64,000 bases of DNA from assembly GCA_905479835.1 (NCBI GenBank), contig CAJQNZ010000003.1, forward strand, positions 1-64,000. Reading direction: 5' to 3'. The notes under the pieces were generated by a model that saw nothing but the letters and a program-made list of their open reading frames with translations, was not told where the DNA came from and ran no database searches. Shown piece after piece: positions 33,508-43,245 of the stretch. This stretch comes from an uncultured Flavobacteriaceae bacterium (GTDB lineage Bacteria; Bacteroidota; Bacteroidia; Flavobacteriales; Flavobacteriaceae). A program made the position numbers and the translations under genes. Numbering within the stretch: the stretch's first letter is position 1; each line of letters opens with the position of its first letter.

Positions 33508-33789
33508 ATGGCACTATTTAAAACTCGTTCATATTATGTTTTTGATTATAAACCTCGTTTTTACGATGAGCGAAAAGAGCGTATTCAAGATTTAGAAAAA
33601 AAATATAGTGCTGAAAATTCTGATAAAGAAATCTCAAAAATCCATTTGACAAAAAATAACTTAAAAAATGATTGGATAAAAAGTAAATCGAAAGGGAGAG
33701 ATAGCGCAACAATGAAAAGACTTGCAATCATTATTACTATTTTAGTAGGATTAGCAACCTATATCTTTGACCTACATAGATTGTTTTAA
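33508..33789 (+). CDS. Small conserved protein with C-terminal TM helix, unknown function
   Basis: 93 aa; charged N-terminus, C-terminal LAIIITILVGLATYIFDLHRLF; stop overlaps the mutL start. Confidence 0.7.
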   Translation: MALFKTRSYYVFDYKPRFYDERKERIQDLEKKYSAENSDKEISKIHLTKNNLKNDWIKSKSKGRDSATMKRLAIIITILVGLATYIFDLHRLF

Positions 33790-35621
33790 TGTCAGATATC
33801 ATACAACTATTACCTGATCATGTAGCAAACCAAATTGCTGCTGGAGAAGTCGTCCAAAGACCTGCTTCAGTTGTGAAAGAATTGCTTGAAAATTCCATTG
33901 ATGCTGGAGCATCTTCTATCAAATTATTGATTAAAGATGCAGGAAAATCACTAATTCAAGTAATTGACAATGGGAAAGGAATGAGCGAAACAGATGCAAG
34001 ATTGTCTTTCGAACGTCATGCTACTTCCAAAATTCGTGTTGCTGAAGATTTGTTCAATCTTCAATCTAAAGGTTTCAGAGGTGAAGCTCTTGCGTCGATT
34101 GCTGCAATCGCTCATGTAGAATTAAAAACTAAACAGGAAAATCAAGAAATAGGAGTTTCTATTAAAATTGAAGGAAGTACAATTCAGTCACAAGAATTAG
34201 TTTCTACTTCCAAAGGTACTTCGATTGCTGTAAAAAACTTGTTTTACAACATTCCTGCAAGACGTAATTTTTTAAAATCCAATACTGTTGAAACTAGACA
34301 TATTATTGACGAATTTCAACGTGTAGCTCTCGCTCATCCATCGATAGCATTTTCAATGTATCACAATGAAAGTGAGGTCTACAGATTATCTTCAAGCAAT
34401 TTACGTCAACGTATTGTTGCTATATTAGGAAAAAAAACAAATGAAAAATTAGTTCCAATTGATGAAATTACCGATGTAATGACGATAACTGGATTTGTAT
34501 CAAAACCAGAATATGCCAAGAAAAAGAGAGGCGAGCAATTCTTTTTTGTGAACGATCGTTTTATTAAGAATTCGTATCTTCATCATGCGATTGTGAATGC
34601 TTTTGATGGATTGCTTGGAACTGGATATCATCCATCCTATTTTTTGTACTTAACTGTTCCTACAAAAACTATTGATATCAATATCCATCCTACTAAAACA
34701 GAAATAAAATTTGACAATGAACAGATTTTATATGCGATCCTTCGCTCGACAGTTAAACATAGTTTAGGTCAATACAATGTTGTACCTGCATTAGATTTTA
34801 ACCGAGATTCTACCTTAGATGTTCCATATGATTTTAAGGATAAAAAATTTAATTCAGAACCAAATATTAAAGTAAATCGAGATTTTAATCCTTTTAAAAA
34901 TTCTGTACAGAAAGACATTCAATTTCCATACAAACGAGAGAAATCAGCTCAATGGGAAAGCTTGTACACAGACATTGACTCATCTCAAAAAGACATCAAT
35001 TCAACTGAATATAAGGAAGATACAATTGACAATCAATTATTTACTGAAAAAGAAACTATAAGTAAAACACATCAAGTACATCGTAAATACATCCTAAGTA
35101 CGATAAAATCTGGCGTTGTTTTTATTCATCAGAACTTAGCACATCAACGCATTCTATATGAAGAATATTTAGAAAATATTACCGTTAAAGATGCAATGAG
35201 TCAACAATTATTATTTCCATTGGTCATAAATTTCAATAAAGATGATATCCTATTGATTAAAGAAATTAAACCTGATCTTGAAAGCGCTGGATTTTTATTT
35301 GACAAAATAAAAGATGAAACCATTGTAGTAAAAGGAATTCCAACATCAATCAATGAAAGTCAAGTAACTATTATTATGGAACAATTACTTGAGGATATAA
35401 AAAATGAAATTCCTGATACCAGTTTCAGCCAACTAGATATCATGGCAAAAAGTCTTGCAAAAAGCATGGCAATTAAAACAGGTACGTTACTCTCATTGAC
35501 AGAACAAGAAGATATCGTAGGTCGCTTATTTTCATGCAAAGAACCTAATCACTCGCCTTATGGCAAACCAACATTTATTTCTATGGAAATCAATGAAATT
35601 GATAAAAAATTCGGGATATGA
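33789..35621 (+). CDS. mutL: DNA mismatch repair protein MutL
   Basis: LPDHVANQIAAGEVVQRPASVVKELLENSIDAGA, DNGKGM, FRGEALASIAAIAHV. Confidence 0.98.
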   Translation: MSDIIQLLPDHVANQIAAGEVVQRPASVVKELLENSIDAGASSIKLLIKDAGKSLIQVIDNGKGMSETDARLSFERHATSKIRVAEDLFNLQSKGFRGEALASIAAIAHVELKTKQENQEIGVSIKIEGSTIQSQELVSTSKGTSIAVKNLFYNIPARRNFLKSNTVETRHIIDEFQRVALAHPSIAFSMYHNESEVYRLSSSNLRQRIVAILGKKTNEKLVPIDEITDVMTITGFVSKPEYAKKKRGEQFFFVNDRFIKNSYLHHAIVNAFDGLLGTGYHPSYFLYLTVPTKTIDINIHPTKTEIKFDNEQILYAILRSTVKHSLGQYNVVPALDFNRDSTLDVPYDFKDKKFNSEPNIKVNRDFNPFKNSVQKDIQFPYKREKSAQWESLYTDIDSSQKDINSTEYKEDTIDNQLFTEKETISKTHQVHRKYILSTIKSGVVFIHQNLAHQRILYEEYLENITVKDAMSQQLLFPLVINFNKDDILLIKEIKPDLESAGFLFDKIKDETIVVKGIPTSINESQVTIIMEQLLEDIKNEIPDTSFSQLDIMAKSLAKSMAIKTGTLLSLTEQEDIVGRLFSCKEPNHSPYGKPTFISMEINEIDKKFGI

Positions 35622-36349
35622 TGAATAAAATTACAGAAGCAGTAAAACATTTGATCATTATTAATGTGATCCTATTTGTTGTTGTCTTTTATTTAAAATT
35701 AGGTTTTGGTGATGAACTGGCATTGTATTTTCCAAAAAATGAACAGTATGGAATATGGCAATATATCACTCATATGTTCATGCACGGAAGTCCTATGCAC
35801 TTGCTATTTAATATGTATGGATTATGGGCTTTTGGAACTCCGCTTGAGCAGATGTGGGGACGCAATAAGTTTCTGTTTTTCTATTTTTCAGCAGGATTAG
35901 GTGCTGGAATTATTTATACTTTAGTTAATTATTATCAGTTTACTGGAGTTTATGATCAGTTGATTGAAATGGGAATATCTTCTAATGAAATTCAAAACAT
36001 TTTAAATACTGGAAGTTATAACGAAGCAATTATATCAATTTCAAATGAGAAAATGACTGAATTTTACATGACATACCACACTCCAGCAGTTGGAGCATCT
36101 GGAGCGGTATATGGAGTTCTAGTAGCATTTGCAATGGCATACCCTAATTCTAAACTTGCATTGATCTTTTTCCCAGTTCCTATTGCTGCTAAATACTTTA
36201 TTCCTGTAATTATTCTTGGAGATTTATTTTTCGGAGTGACTAAATATTCGGTTGGAAATATTGCTCATTTTGCACATATTGGTGGTGCATTGATCGGTTT
36301 TATAATCGCGTGGTCATGGAAAAACAATCAATTTAAACGTTGGGATTAA
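35618..36349 (+). CDS. Rhomboid family intramembrane serine protease
   Basis: GASGAVYGVLVAF (catalytic Ser) and NIAHFAHIGGALIG (catalytic His). Confidence 0.93.
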   Translation: MMNKITEAVKHLIIINVILFVVVFYLKLGFGDELALYFPKNEQYGIWQYITHMFMHGSPMHLLFNMYGLWAFGTPLEQMWGRNKFLFFYFSAGLGAGIIYTLVNYYQFTGVYDQLIEMGISSNEIQNILNTGSYNEAIISISNEKMTEFYMTYHTPAVGASGAVYGVLVAFAMAYPNSKLALIFFPVPIAAKYFIPVIILGDLFFGVTKYSVGNIAHFAHIGGALIGFIIAWSWKNNQFKRWD

Positions 36350-37173
36350 TGCGTTTCATAACAGACATACAAAGAGAATATAAAAGAGCAACTATCGTAG
36401 AAAAAATTATCTATATCAATGTTGTCTTGTTTCTTTTCATGCTTTTTGCCAAATCTTTTACTACCAATTGGTTTACATTAACTTCTAGTAGTATCATTTT
36501 CTTTTCTAAACCTTGGACCATATTTACCTACGGATTTTTCCATAGTAATTTTCCACATATACTTTTTAACCTTATTTTCTTATACTATATAGGGAACTTA
36601 TTCATTAATTTTTTTACAATAAAACAGTTTCTAAATTATTATTTATTGGGTATTTTATTTGGCGGAATTGCATTTTTAGTTTTTAATCCTGGAGGTTATT
36701 TGATTGGTGCTTCTGCAGGTTTAATGGCTATTCTTGTAGGAATTGCAACGAAGATTCCTACTTACGAAATTAGATTTAATTTAATAGGAAGCGTAAAGCT
36801 TTGGATCATTGCAGCCATCTATATAGGAATCAGTATCATCGGCCTAGAAAGCACTAATTCTGGTGGAAATATAGCGCATCTTGGTGGAGCATTATTGGGA
36901 TTTATATACACGAAACAACTAGAAAGAGGCAATGATATAGGTAAGGTATTTGAAAATATAATTGGTTTTTTTACGAATTTATTGAAACCAAAACAAAAAA
37001 AATCCTTGCGTACAGTCCATAAAAAAACAACTATAAAAAGAAAACCTACGGCAAAAGAATCTTCTGAAAAACAGAAACAAATTGATTTAATACTTGATAA
37101 AATAAGTAAATCTGGATATGAAAGTCTGAGTAAAGAAGAAAAAGATTTTCTATTTAAAGTAGGCGAAAAATAA
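36340..37173 (+). CDS. Rhomboid family intramembrane serine protease
   Basis: IGASAGLMAILVGIA and GGNIAHLGGALLGF; cytosolic C-terminal tail. Confidence 0.9.
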   Translation: MGLMRFITDIQREYKRATIVEKIIYINVVLFLFMLFAKSFTTNWFTLTSSSIIFFSKPWTIFTYGFFHSNFPHILFNLIFLYYIGNLFINFFTIKQFLNYYLLGILFGGIAFLVFNPGGYLIGASAGLMAILVGIATKIPTYEIRFNLIGSVKLWIIAAIYIGISIIGLESTNSGGNIAHLGGALLGFIYTKQLERGNDIGKVFENIIGFFTNLLKPKQKKSLRTVHKKTTIKRKPTAKESSEKQKQIDLILDKISKSGYESLSKEEKDFLFKVGEK

Positions 37174-37175
37174 AA

Positions 37176-38210
37176 ATGCGCATGAAAAAATTATCTTGGG
37201 TGGATAAATTATTATTTGTGATTAATTCTTTATTCGCATTCTTACTTTTGCTTTCTTATATCATCCCTTTTATTCCTCCTTCCAGGTTTTCTTCTATTTC
37301 AATTCTCAGTCTTATAATTCCAGTATTGCTAGTTATCAATTTACTTTTTGCTGTTTACTGGATTGTAAAATTAAAAAAGCAATTTATTGTATCTATTCTT
37401 GTTTTATTAATTGGATTTCAACATGTAAATGCATTGTACCAAATAGCAGAGAAAAAAATACTTCTCACAGATGATATAAAAATCATGAGTTATAACGTAC
37501 GATTGTTCAATCTTCATAAAGTAAAAAAAATTAATGAAGATCAAATGATAAAACATGTTGAAGATTTTGTAAAAAAAACAGATCCTGACATTCTATGCTT
37601 TCAAGAGTTTATAACTTCACTATCTACTTCTTTTTCATACCCTTATAAGCATATAGCTAAGAATACAAGTACAAATAACACTTATTTTGGTCAAGCTATT
37701 TTTTCAAAATATAGAATTATAAATTCTGGTTCTTTAAATTTTAAAAACAGTATAAATAATGTTATTTATGCTGATATAATTAAAGAAAAAGATACCATAA
37801 GAGTTTATAATGTCCATCTTGAGTCACAAAAAATTCAACTGGACAAAGAAAATTTAGGTGAAAAAAATTCAGAAAAATTAATACAAAGATTACAGAATAC
37901 CTTTAAAAAACAAGAAGAACAAGCAATGGAATTGATAGCGCATGAAAAGAGTTGTTCTTATAAAATATTGATGTCTGGAGATTTTAACAATACGGCTTTT
38001 TCATGGGTATACAGAAAATTAAAAGGGAATAAGCAAGATGCTTTTATAAAGGCAGGAAAAGGATTTGGAAAAACATATGACTATCCATTTCCTTCCAGAA
38101 TAGATTTTATATTGGTTGGTAAAGAATTTAATGTGAATAACTATAAAACATATTCAGATAATTTTTCAGATCATTTTCCAATAATGGCTAGAGTTAATCT
38201 TAACGAATAA
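37176..38210 (+). CDS. Endonuclease/exonuclease/phosphatase family membrane protein
   Basis: TM N-terminus; IMSYNVRLFN, PDILCFQEF, LMSGDFNNTAFSWVYR, SRIDFILV, SDHFPIMARV. Confidence 0.93.
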   Translation: MRMKKLSWVDKLLFVINSLFAFLLLLSYIIPFIPPSRFSSISILSLIIPVLLVINLLFAVYWIVKLKKQFIVSILVLLIGFQHVNALYQIAEKKILLTDDIKIMSYNVRLFNLHKVKKINEDQMIKHVEDFVKKTDPDILCFQEFITSLSTSFSYPYKHIAKNTSTNNTYFGQAIFSKYRIINSGSLNFKNSINNVIYADIIKEKDTIRVYNVHLESQKIQLDKENLGEKNSEKLIQRLQNTFKKQEEQAMELIAHEKSCSYKILMSGDFNNTAFSWVYRKLKGNKQDAFIKAGKGFGKTYDYPFPSRIDFILVGKEFNVNNYKTYSDNFSDHFPIMARVNLNE

Positions 38211-38329
38211 GAAATTGGTTTTGAGTATCTGATATCTCTTATCTGGCATCTCGTATCTTAAATTATTTAATCTTGGCTTTAGACTCTTAACTCTTTTTTA
38301 CCTTGATTCTTTTGTCTTTAAAAAAACTA

Positions 38330-39943
38330 TCAATTTTTCTGAACTCGCTTAAGCGTCAACATATTGGTAGGACTCACACCCAATCCTTTGATATTTTTTC
38401 TTGTAAATCGAACTACTTCATCATAATACAATGGAATGACTGGCGCTTTACTCATTACCAAACTATCCATTTTCTGATATAATAAATAGCGTTCTGAATT
38501 GTCTGTAATAGTGATAGCTTTTTCATACCAATTATCATATAAGTTGTCTTGAAAATGAGTGTAGTTAGGACCATTTGGCGTGAAATTTTTACTATAAAAT
38601 AATGACAAGTAATTCTCGGCATCTGGATAATCTGCAACCCAACTTGCTCTAAAAATAGGCAAATTCCCTTTTGATTTATCTTGACGCAGATTGGAAGGAG
38701 GAACTACATCAATAGTTACCTTCAATCCAAGGTTTCCAACTTCTCGTTGAATAAATTCACATAAATCAACATATTGTCCATTGGTTGTGATGGTTATTTC
38801 TGGAAAACTATTTCCAGATTCTAACTTGTATTTTTCAATCAATTCTTTTGCTTTTTCTGGTTGATACGTATACCCTTCCATTTTATTAAAACTAGGTAAA
38901 CCCATCGGAATAAATCCATGAACAGCAGGAATTCCTATTCCATTTCTTAAATAAAGAATCATTTTTTCTCTGTCAAAACTATAATTTATAGCCTTTCTTA
39001 TCAATTCAGATTGTGTAGGGTCATCAGAAGCATTCATGAAAATCCCAAGATATTCAGTATTCAGATAAGGAGCTTTAACCATCGAAACCACATTACTATA
39101 TCGGATATCAAGCTCTCCATCTACAGTCAATATATCATCTTTATAAGAAGGATCAATACTATTTAAAAAATCAATAGAACCTTGTATGAACTGCAAAAAT
39201 TCGCTTTGCTTATCAGGTAAAAAAGTAATTGCAACGGATTCAAGATATGGAAGTTGAGTTCCATTTGCATCTCGTTCATAAAAATGATTGTTTTTTCTTA
39301 AGACCAATTTTGTATTTTCCACCCACAATTTAAATTTGAATGGTCCAGTCCCTATAGGATTGGAGCGGAAATTTGATCCAAAAAAATCAACAGCTTCTTG
39401 AGGTACAACAGAACAATATTTCATTCCTAGCAATCCTAAAAATGGCGGGAAAGATTTTTTCAATTCCATAACAAAAGTACTATCGTTCTCTGCATGAAAA
39501 TTATTCACATGCTGCATGGTCCATTTTCCAGGAGATGCAACTTTTGGGCTACTTAACCTATCGAAAGAGTATTGAAAATCATGAGCAGTCACAACTCGCG
39601 TAGAATCTTTCCCAAATAGTTCATGCTTATGAAATCTCACATCACTTCTAAGATGAAACGTATAAGTTTTTCCGTCTTCTGAAATATCCCAAGAAGTAGC
39701 AATATCTGGCTGAACATTCAATTGATCATCTAGTTGCACCAATCCATTAAACAATTGATTCACTGCCCAAATATCTGAAATATCCTTCGCGAATGCTGGA
39801 TCGAGTGATAAAATATTCGAATGTTCATTATAACGAAATACTTGTGAATCATTATAATTTACCGATTGCTTATTACAAGAAATAAAAATAATCCCTGTGA
39901 ATATAATAAATGAAACGAACCTACTTTTTCCTTTTTTCTGCAT
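38330..39943 (-). CDS. ABC-type peptide/oligopeptide substrate-binding lipoprotein (SBP family 5)
   Basis: FISCNKQ lipobox from the internal Met at 39943; LDPAFAKDISDIWAVNQLFNGLVQLD, FHLRSDVRFH, NPIGTGPFKFKLW. Confidence 0.93.
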   Translation of the reverse strand: MQKKGKSRFVSFIIFTGIIFISCNKQSVNYNDSQVFRYNEHSNILSLDPAFAKDISDIWAVNQLFNGLVQLDDQLNVQPDIATSWDISEDGKTYTFHLRSDVRFHKHELFGKDSTRVVTAHDFQYSFDRLSSPKVASPGKWTMQHVNNFHAENDSTFVMELKKSFPPFLGLLGMKYCSVVPQEAVDFFGSNFRSNPIGTGPFKFKLWVENTKLVLRKNNHFYERDANGTQLPYLESVAITFLPDKQSEFLQFIQGSIDFLNSIDPSYKDDILTVDGELDIRYSNVVSMVKAPYLNTEYLGIFMNASDDPTQSELIRKAINYSFDREKMILYLRNGIGIPAVHGFIPMGLPSFNKMEGYTYQPEKAKELIEKYKLESGNSFPEITITTNGQYVDLCEFIQREVGNLGLKVTIDVVPPSNLRQDKSKGNLPIFRASWVADYPDAENYLSLFYSKNFTPNGPNYTHFQDNLYDNWYEKAITITDNSERYLLYQKMDSLVMSKAPVIPLYYDEVVRFTRKNIKGLGVSPTNMLTLKRVQKN

Positions 39944-40430
39944 AAAATGATTTATCAGCAACATAAATAGTCTTAACAAGATGAGCAAAAATTATGGTTG
40001 CATCATGATTTGTAATATCAAGTTTTTTAATCCAATTGACTTCTCCTTTTTCTGCAACTTCACTTTTAATACGATCAACTTCTTCATTTGAAAATATAAA
40101 ATTAGCATATGCGTCAGATTTTGCTGGACGTTTATATCGAATTTCTGCATGTTTATCCCATACTATATAGTCATTTCCTAGTATCTGAATTAATTGGATC
40201 ATATAAATAGGATCAGTTGCTGAAAATAAACTACCCCCAAATATTGTTCCTGCATAATTTCTATTTTTATAATTCAACGGAATTTTTACATTTACCTCGT
40301 ACAATCCTTTTGATACATTTGTGATTTTCCCTACAGATCGCCGATACATTGGAGACCAATTAAAACCATATTTATAAATATCTTCAACTGAAAAAATATT
40401 TTTTAATAAACTAGTCAATTTAGCGTACAT
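39921..40430 (-). CDS. DUF4442 (hotdog/thioesterase-like) protein
   Basis: YRRSVGKITNVSKGLYEVNVKIPLNYKNRNYAGTIFGGSLFSATDP. Confidence 0.85.
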   Translation of the reverse strand: MYAKLTSLLKNIFSVEDIYKYGFNWSPMYRRSVGKITNVSKGLYEVNVKIPLNYKNRNYAGTIFGGSLFSATDPIYMIQLIQILGNDYIVWDKHAEIRYKRPAKSDAYANFIFSNEEVDRIKSEVAEKGEVNWIKKLDITNHDATIIFAHLVKTIYVADKSFYAEKRKK

Positions 40431-40756
40431 TAACTTTTATTTTTTTCAAATTCATATTCTCTTTCTACTTTACAGATTCTTACTTTAAAGTTTTTATACC
40501 ATACACTCCTACCCTTTTCTCGAACTTCGGTATGCTCCATATGCATTTTCCAGTTTTTTATGGCTTCTATACTTTCCCAATAAGAAACTGTAATCCCAAT
40601 TTCATTTCGTGCGGACTCCATACCTAGAAATCCTTCTTGTTGAGATACCAATTCCATCATTCTCTCTGATGCTTCATTATATCCAGACTCTCCTTCAGTC
40701 ATTATAGAAGTGAAAATTACTGCGTAATATGGTGCATGCGGTGTTCTAGCAATCAT
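40430..40756 (-). CDS. Antibiotic biosynthesis monooxygenase (ABM) domain protein
   Basis: Ferredoxin-like fold: YYAVIFTSIMTEGESGYNEASERMMELVSQQEGFLGMESARNEIGITVSYWESIEAIKNWKMHMEH. Confidence 0.87.
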   Translation of the reverse strand: MIARTPHAPYYAVIFTSIMTEGESGYNEASERMMELVSQQEGFLGMESARNEIGITVSYWESIEAIKNWKMHMEHTEVREKGRSVWYKNFKVRICKVEREYEFEKNKS

Positions 40757-41262
40757 AATTCTAATATATATTTATTCTCAGGAATCTGTAAATCTTTAGA
40801 AATGTAATTTTTGACAAATTGAAATTTGGCTTTTTGAATCATTTTTTCTGAAGCAATATTATCTGGTGAAACACAAGCAATCAATTTTTTAAACCCAACA
40901 TTTTTAGCATAAAAAATCATTCCTTTTAATATTTCATTTCCATAACCATTTCCCCAATATTTTTCTAAAAAACGATACCCAATTTCGTCTTGATTCTCAT
41001 CATCTTTAATAAAAGCAATGGAACCTACAAATTGAGAATCCTGTTTTCTTTCAAGAGCATAAATCCAAAAATCATTATTTTCAATATCATACTTTTCAAT
41101 CAAGTCTACTAAATCTTGTTTATCCTCTTCATAAGTCATCTCTTTATCTCTTACATAGCGCATTACGTTTATATTTCCCTGCATTTCATGAAATGGTACT
41201 ATATCATCCATTTCCAGTTTTCTAACAAGCAAACGCTTGGTTTCAAAAATCAGTTCCATCAA
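40753..41262 (-). CDS. GNAT family N-acetyltransferase (RimJ/RimL-type)
   Basis: FETKRLLVRKLEMDDIVPF, YRFLEKYWGNGYGNEILKGMIFYA, VSPDNIASEKMIQKAKF. Confidence 0.93.
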   Translation of the reverse strand: MMELIFETKRLLVRKLEMDDIVPFHEMQGNINVMRYVRDKEMTYEEDKQDLVDLIEKYDIENNDFWIYALERKQDSQFVGSIAFIKDDENQDEIGYRFLEKYWGNGYGNEILKGMIFYAKNVGFKKLIACVSPDNIASEKMIQKAKFQFVKNYISKDLQIPENKYILEL

Positions 41263-41284
41263 CCTATAGAATTATAATTTATTG

Positions 41285-41292
41285 TAAATTTG
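41285..41292 (+). promoter_or_regulatory. -7 element TAAATTTG upstream of mtaB
   Basis: Matches TAnnTTTG, 20 nt upstream of the ATG at 41313. Confidence 0.5.
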
Positions 41293-41312
41293 CATACGAT
41301 AAAAGTACAGTA

Positions 41313-42647
41313 ATGAACTCACAAAAAAAAGTCGCTTTTTATACTTTAGGTTGTAAATTGAATTTTTCTGAAACTTCAACAATTGCACGTGATTTTCAGA
41401 ATGAAGGTTTTGAACGTGTAGAATTTCAAGAGAAAGCAGATATTTATGTGGTAAACACCTGTTCTGTAACTGAGAATGCAGATAAGCGCTTTAAATCAGT
41501 TGTGAAATCTGCTTTGAAAAAAAATAGTAATGCGTTTATGATTGCTATTGGTTGTTATGCTCAATTGAAACCTGAGGAATTGGCTGCTGTTGATGGTGTT
41601 GATTTAGTGCTCGGAGCAACGGAAAAATTCAAAGTAACTGACTATATCAATGACTTATCCAAAAATGATATGGGAGCAATTCATTCTTGTGAAATTGAAG
41701 ATGCTGATTTTTATGTTGGTTCCTACTCTATTGGTGATCGAACACGTGCCTTTTTAAAAGTTCAAGATGGTTGCGATTATAAATGTACTTATTGCACAAT
41801 ACCGCTTGCTCGTGGGATTTCTAGAAGTGACTCATTGGAAAATGTCATACAGAATGCTAAAGAAATTTCTGAAAAAGGTATTAAAGAAATTGTCCTGACA
41901 GGAGTTAATATTGGGGATTATGGAAAGGGAGAATTTGGCAATAAAAAACACGAACATACTTTTTATGAATTGGTGCAAGCACTTGACAAAGTAAATGGTA
42001 TCCACAGATTGCGTATTTCTTCAATTGAGCCTAATTTATTGAAAGATGAAACCATACAATTTGTTGCATCTTCGGATAGTTTCGTACCACATTTTCATAT
42101 TCCTTTACAGAGTGGAAGTGATGTGTTATTAAAAAAAATGAAGCGTCGCTATATGCGAAAAGTATATGATGACCGCGTTGCTAAAATCAAAGAAGTCATG
42201 CCCAATGCCTGTATAGGTGTTGATGTTATTGTTGGTTTTCCAGGAGAAACTGATGAATTGTTTCTGGAAACCTATACGTACTTGAATGAATTGAATATTT
42301 CATACTTACACGTATTTACATATTCTGAAAGACCAAATACAGAAGCATATGATATGGAAGATGTTGTACCTAAAAATATTCGTGCAAAACGCAGTAAAAT
42401 GCTCCGAGGCTTATCGGTGAAGAAACGAAGAGCATTCTATGAAAGTCAGATTGGAAATTCATTGACTGTTTTATTTGAAAGTGAAAATAAGGAAGGTTAT
42501 ATTCACGGTTTTACTGAGAATTATGTCAAGGTAAAAACTCATTGGAATCCTAAACTAGTCAATACCCTTAACACTGTAATTTTAACCAAGATTGATGAAG
42601 ATGGATTGGTACGATTTGAGTTTGCTAAATCAGAAATAACAGCGTAG
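41313..42647 (+). CDS. mtaB: tRNA (N6-threonylcarbamoyladenosine(37)-C2)-methylthiotransferase MtaB
   Basis: FYTLGCKLNFSETSTIARDF, NTCSVTENAD, KVQDGCDYKCTYCTIPLARG radical-SAM motif, C-terminal TRAM-like domain. Confidence 0.96.
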   Translation: MNSQKKVAFYTLGCKLNFSETSTIARDFQNEGFERVEFQEKADIYVVNTCSVTENADKRFKSVVKSALKKNSNAFMIAIGCYAQLKPEELAAVDGVDLVLGATEKFKVTDYINDLSKNDMGAIHSCEIEDADFYVGSYSIGDRTRAFLKVQDGCDYKCTYCTIPLARGISRSDSLENVIQNAKEISEKGIKEIVLTGVNIGDYGKGEFGNKKHEHTFYELVQALDKVNGIHRLRISSIEPNLLKDETIQFVASSDSFVPHFHIPLQSGSDVLLKKMKRRYMRKVYDDRVAKIKEVMPNACIGVDVIVGFPGETDELFLETYTYLNELNISYLHVFTYSERPNTEAYDMEDVVPKNIRAKRSKMLRGLSVKKRRAFYESQIGNSLTVLFESENKEGYIHGFTENYVKVKTHWNPKLVNTLNTVILTKIDEDGLVRFEFAKSEITA

Positions 42648-42717
42648 TAGTTATGAAAATACTTAAATATACATATGTAAAAGTTCTATTTTTATAATTA
42701 TTTTTGGAAAAAAAATT

Positions 42718-43242
42718 ATGAAAAAGTTAATCTCACATGTACTTGTGATAATTATAGTTACTTTATTTATTGCTTGTTCCAATAATAAAGATCAAAATTC
42801 TCATACTGGATCCTGGGAATTAAATGAATGGAAAGTTGATAAAGCACTTGATTTAAATGGAGATGATAAAAGTCATCAAGATTTATTAAAAGAGTTTGGT
42901 TGTCTTAAGGGTTCAACATTGGAAATAAAAAATGATAATACTGCAACACTTTCTTTGAGTTCTGATGTAAAATTTTATATAGAACCAATTGAAAATATAG
43001 TTCTAGAAAAAGCACCTATCATGACCATTTGCGGTACGGATTCTGAAAAACTACCAACTAGTTATTCTTATACCTTAGTAGAAGAGATACTAACTCTTGA
43101 AAGTGATACGGAAACCATTAAATTAATTTTAAATAAAAACACGTTATCCATGAAGGTTTCTAGTAGTTTTAAAGCTTATAATTCTTCTACCGATGAAATC
43201 ATTTTCTCACAAGATGGAACGTATCTTTTCACTAAAAAATAA
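42718..43242 (+). CDS. Lipocalin-like/DUF5004-type lipoprotein
   Basis: LFIACSNN lipobox; GSWELNEWKVD..LKEFGCLKGSTLEIKNDNTATLS. Confidence 0.6.
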   Translation: MKKLISHVLVIIIVTLFIACSNNKDQNSHTGSWELNEWKVDKALDLNGDDKSHQDLLKEFGCLKGSTLEIKNDNTATLSLSSDVKFYIEPIENIVLEKAPIMTICGTDSEKLPTSYSYTLVEEILTLESDTETIKLILNKNTLSMKVSSSFKAYNSSTDEIIFSQDGTYLFTKK

Positions 43243-43245
43243 GAA

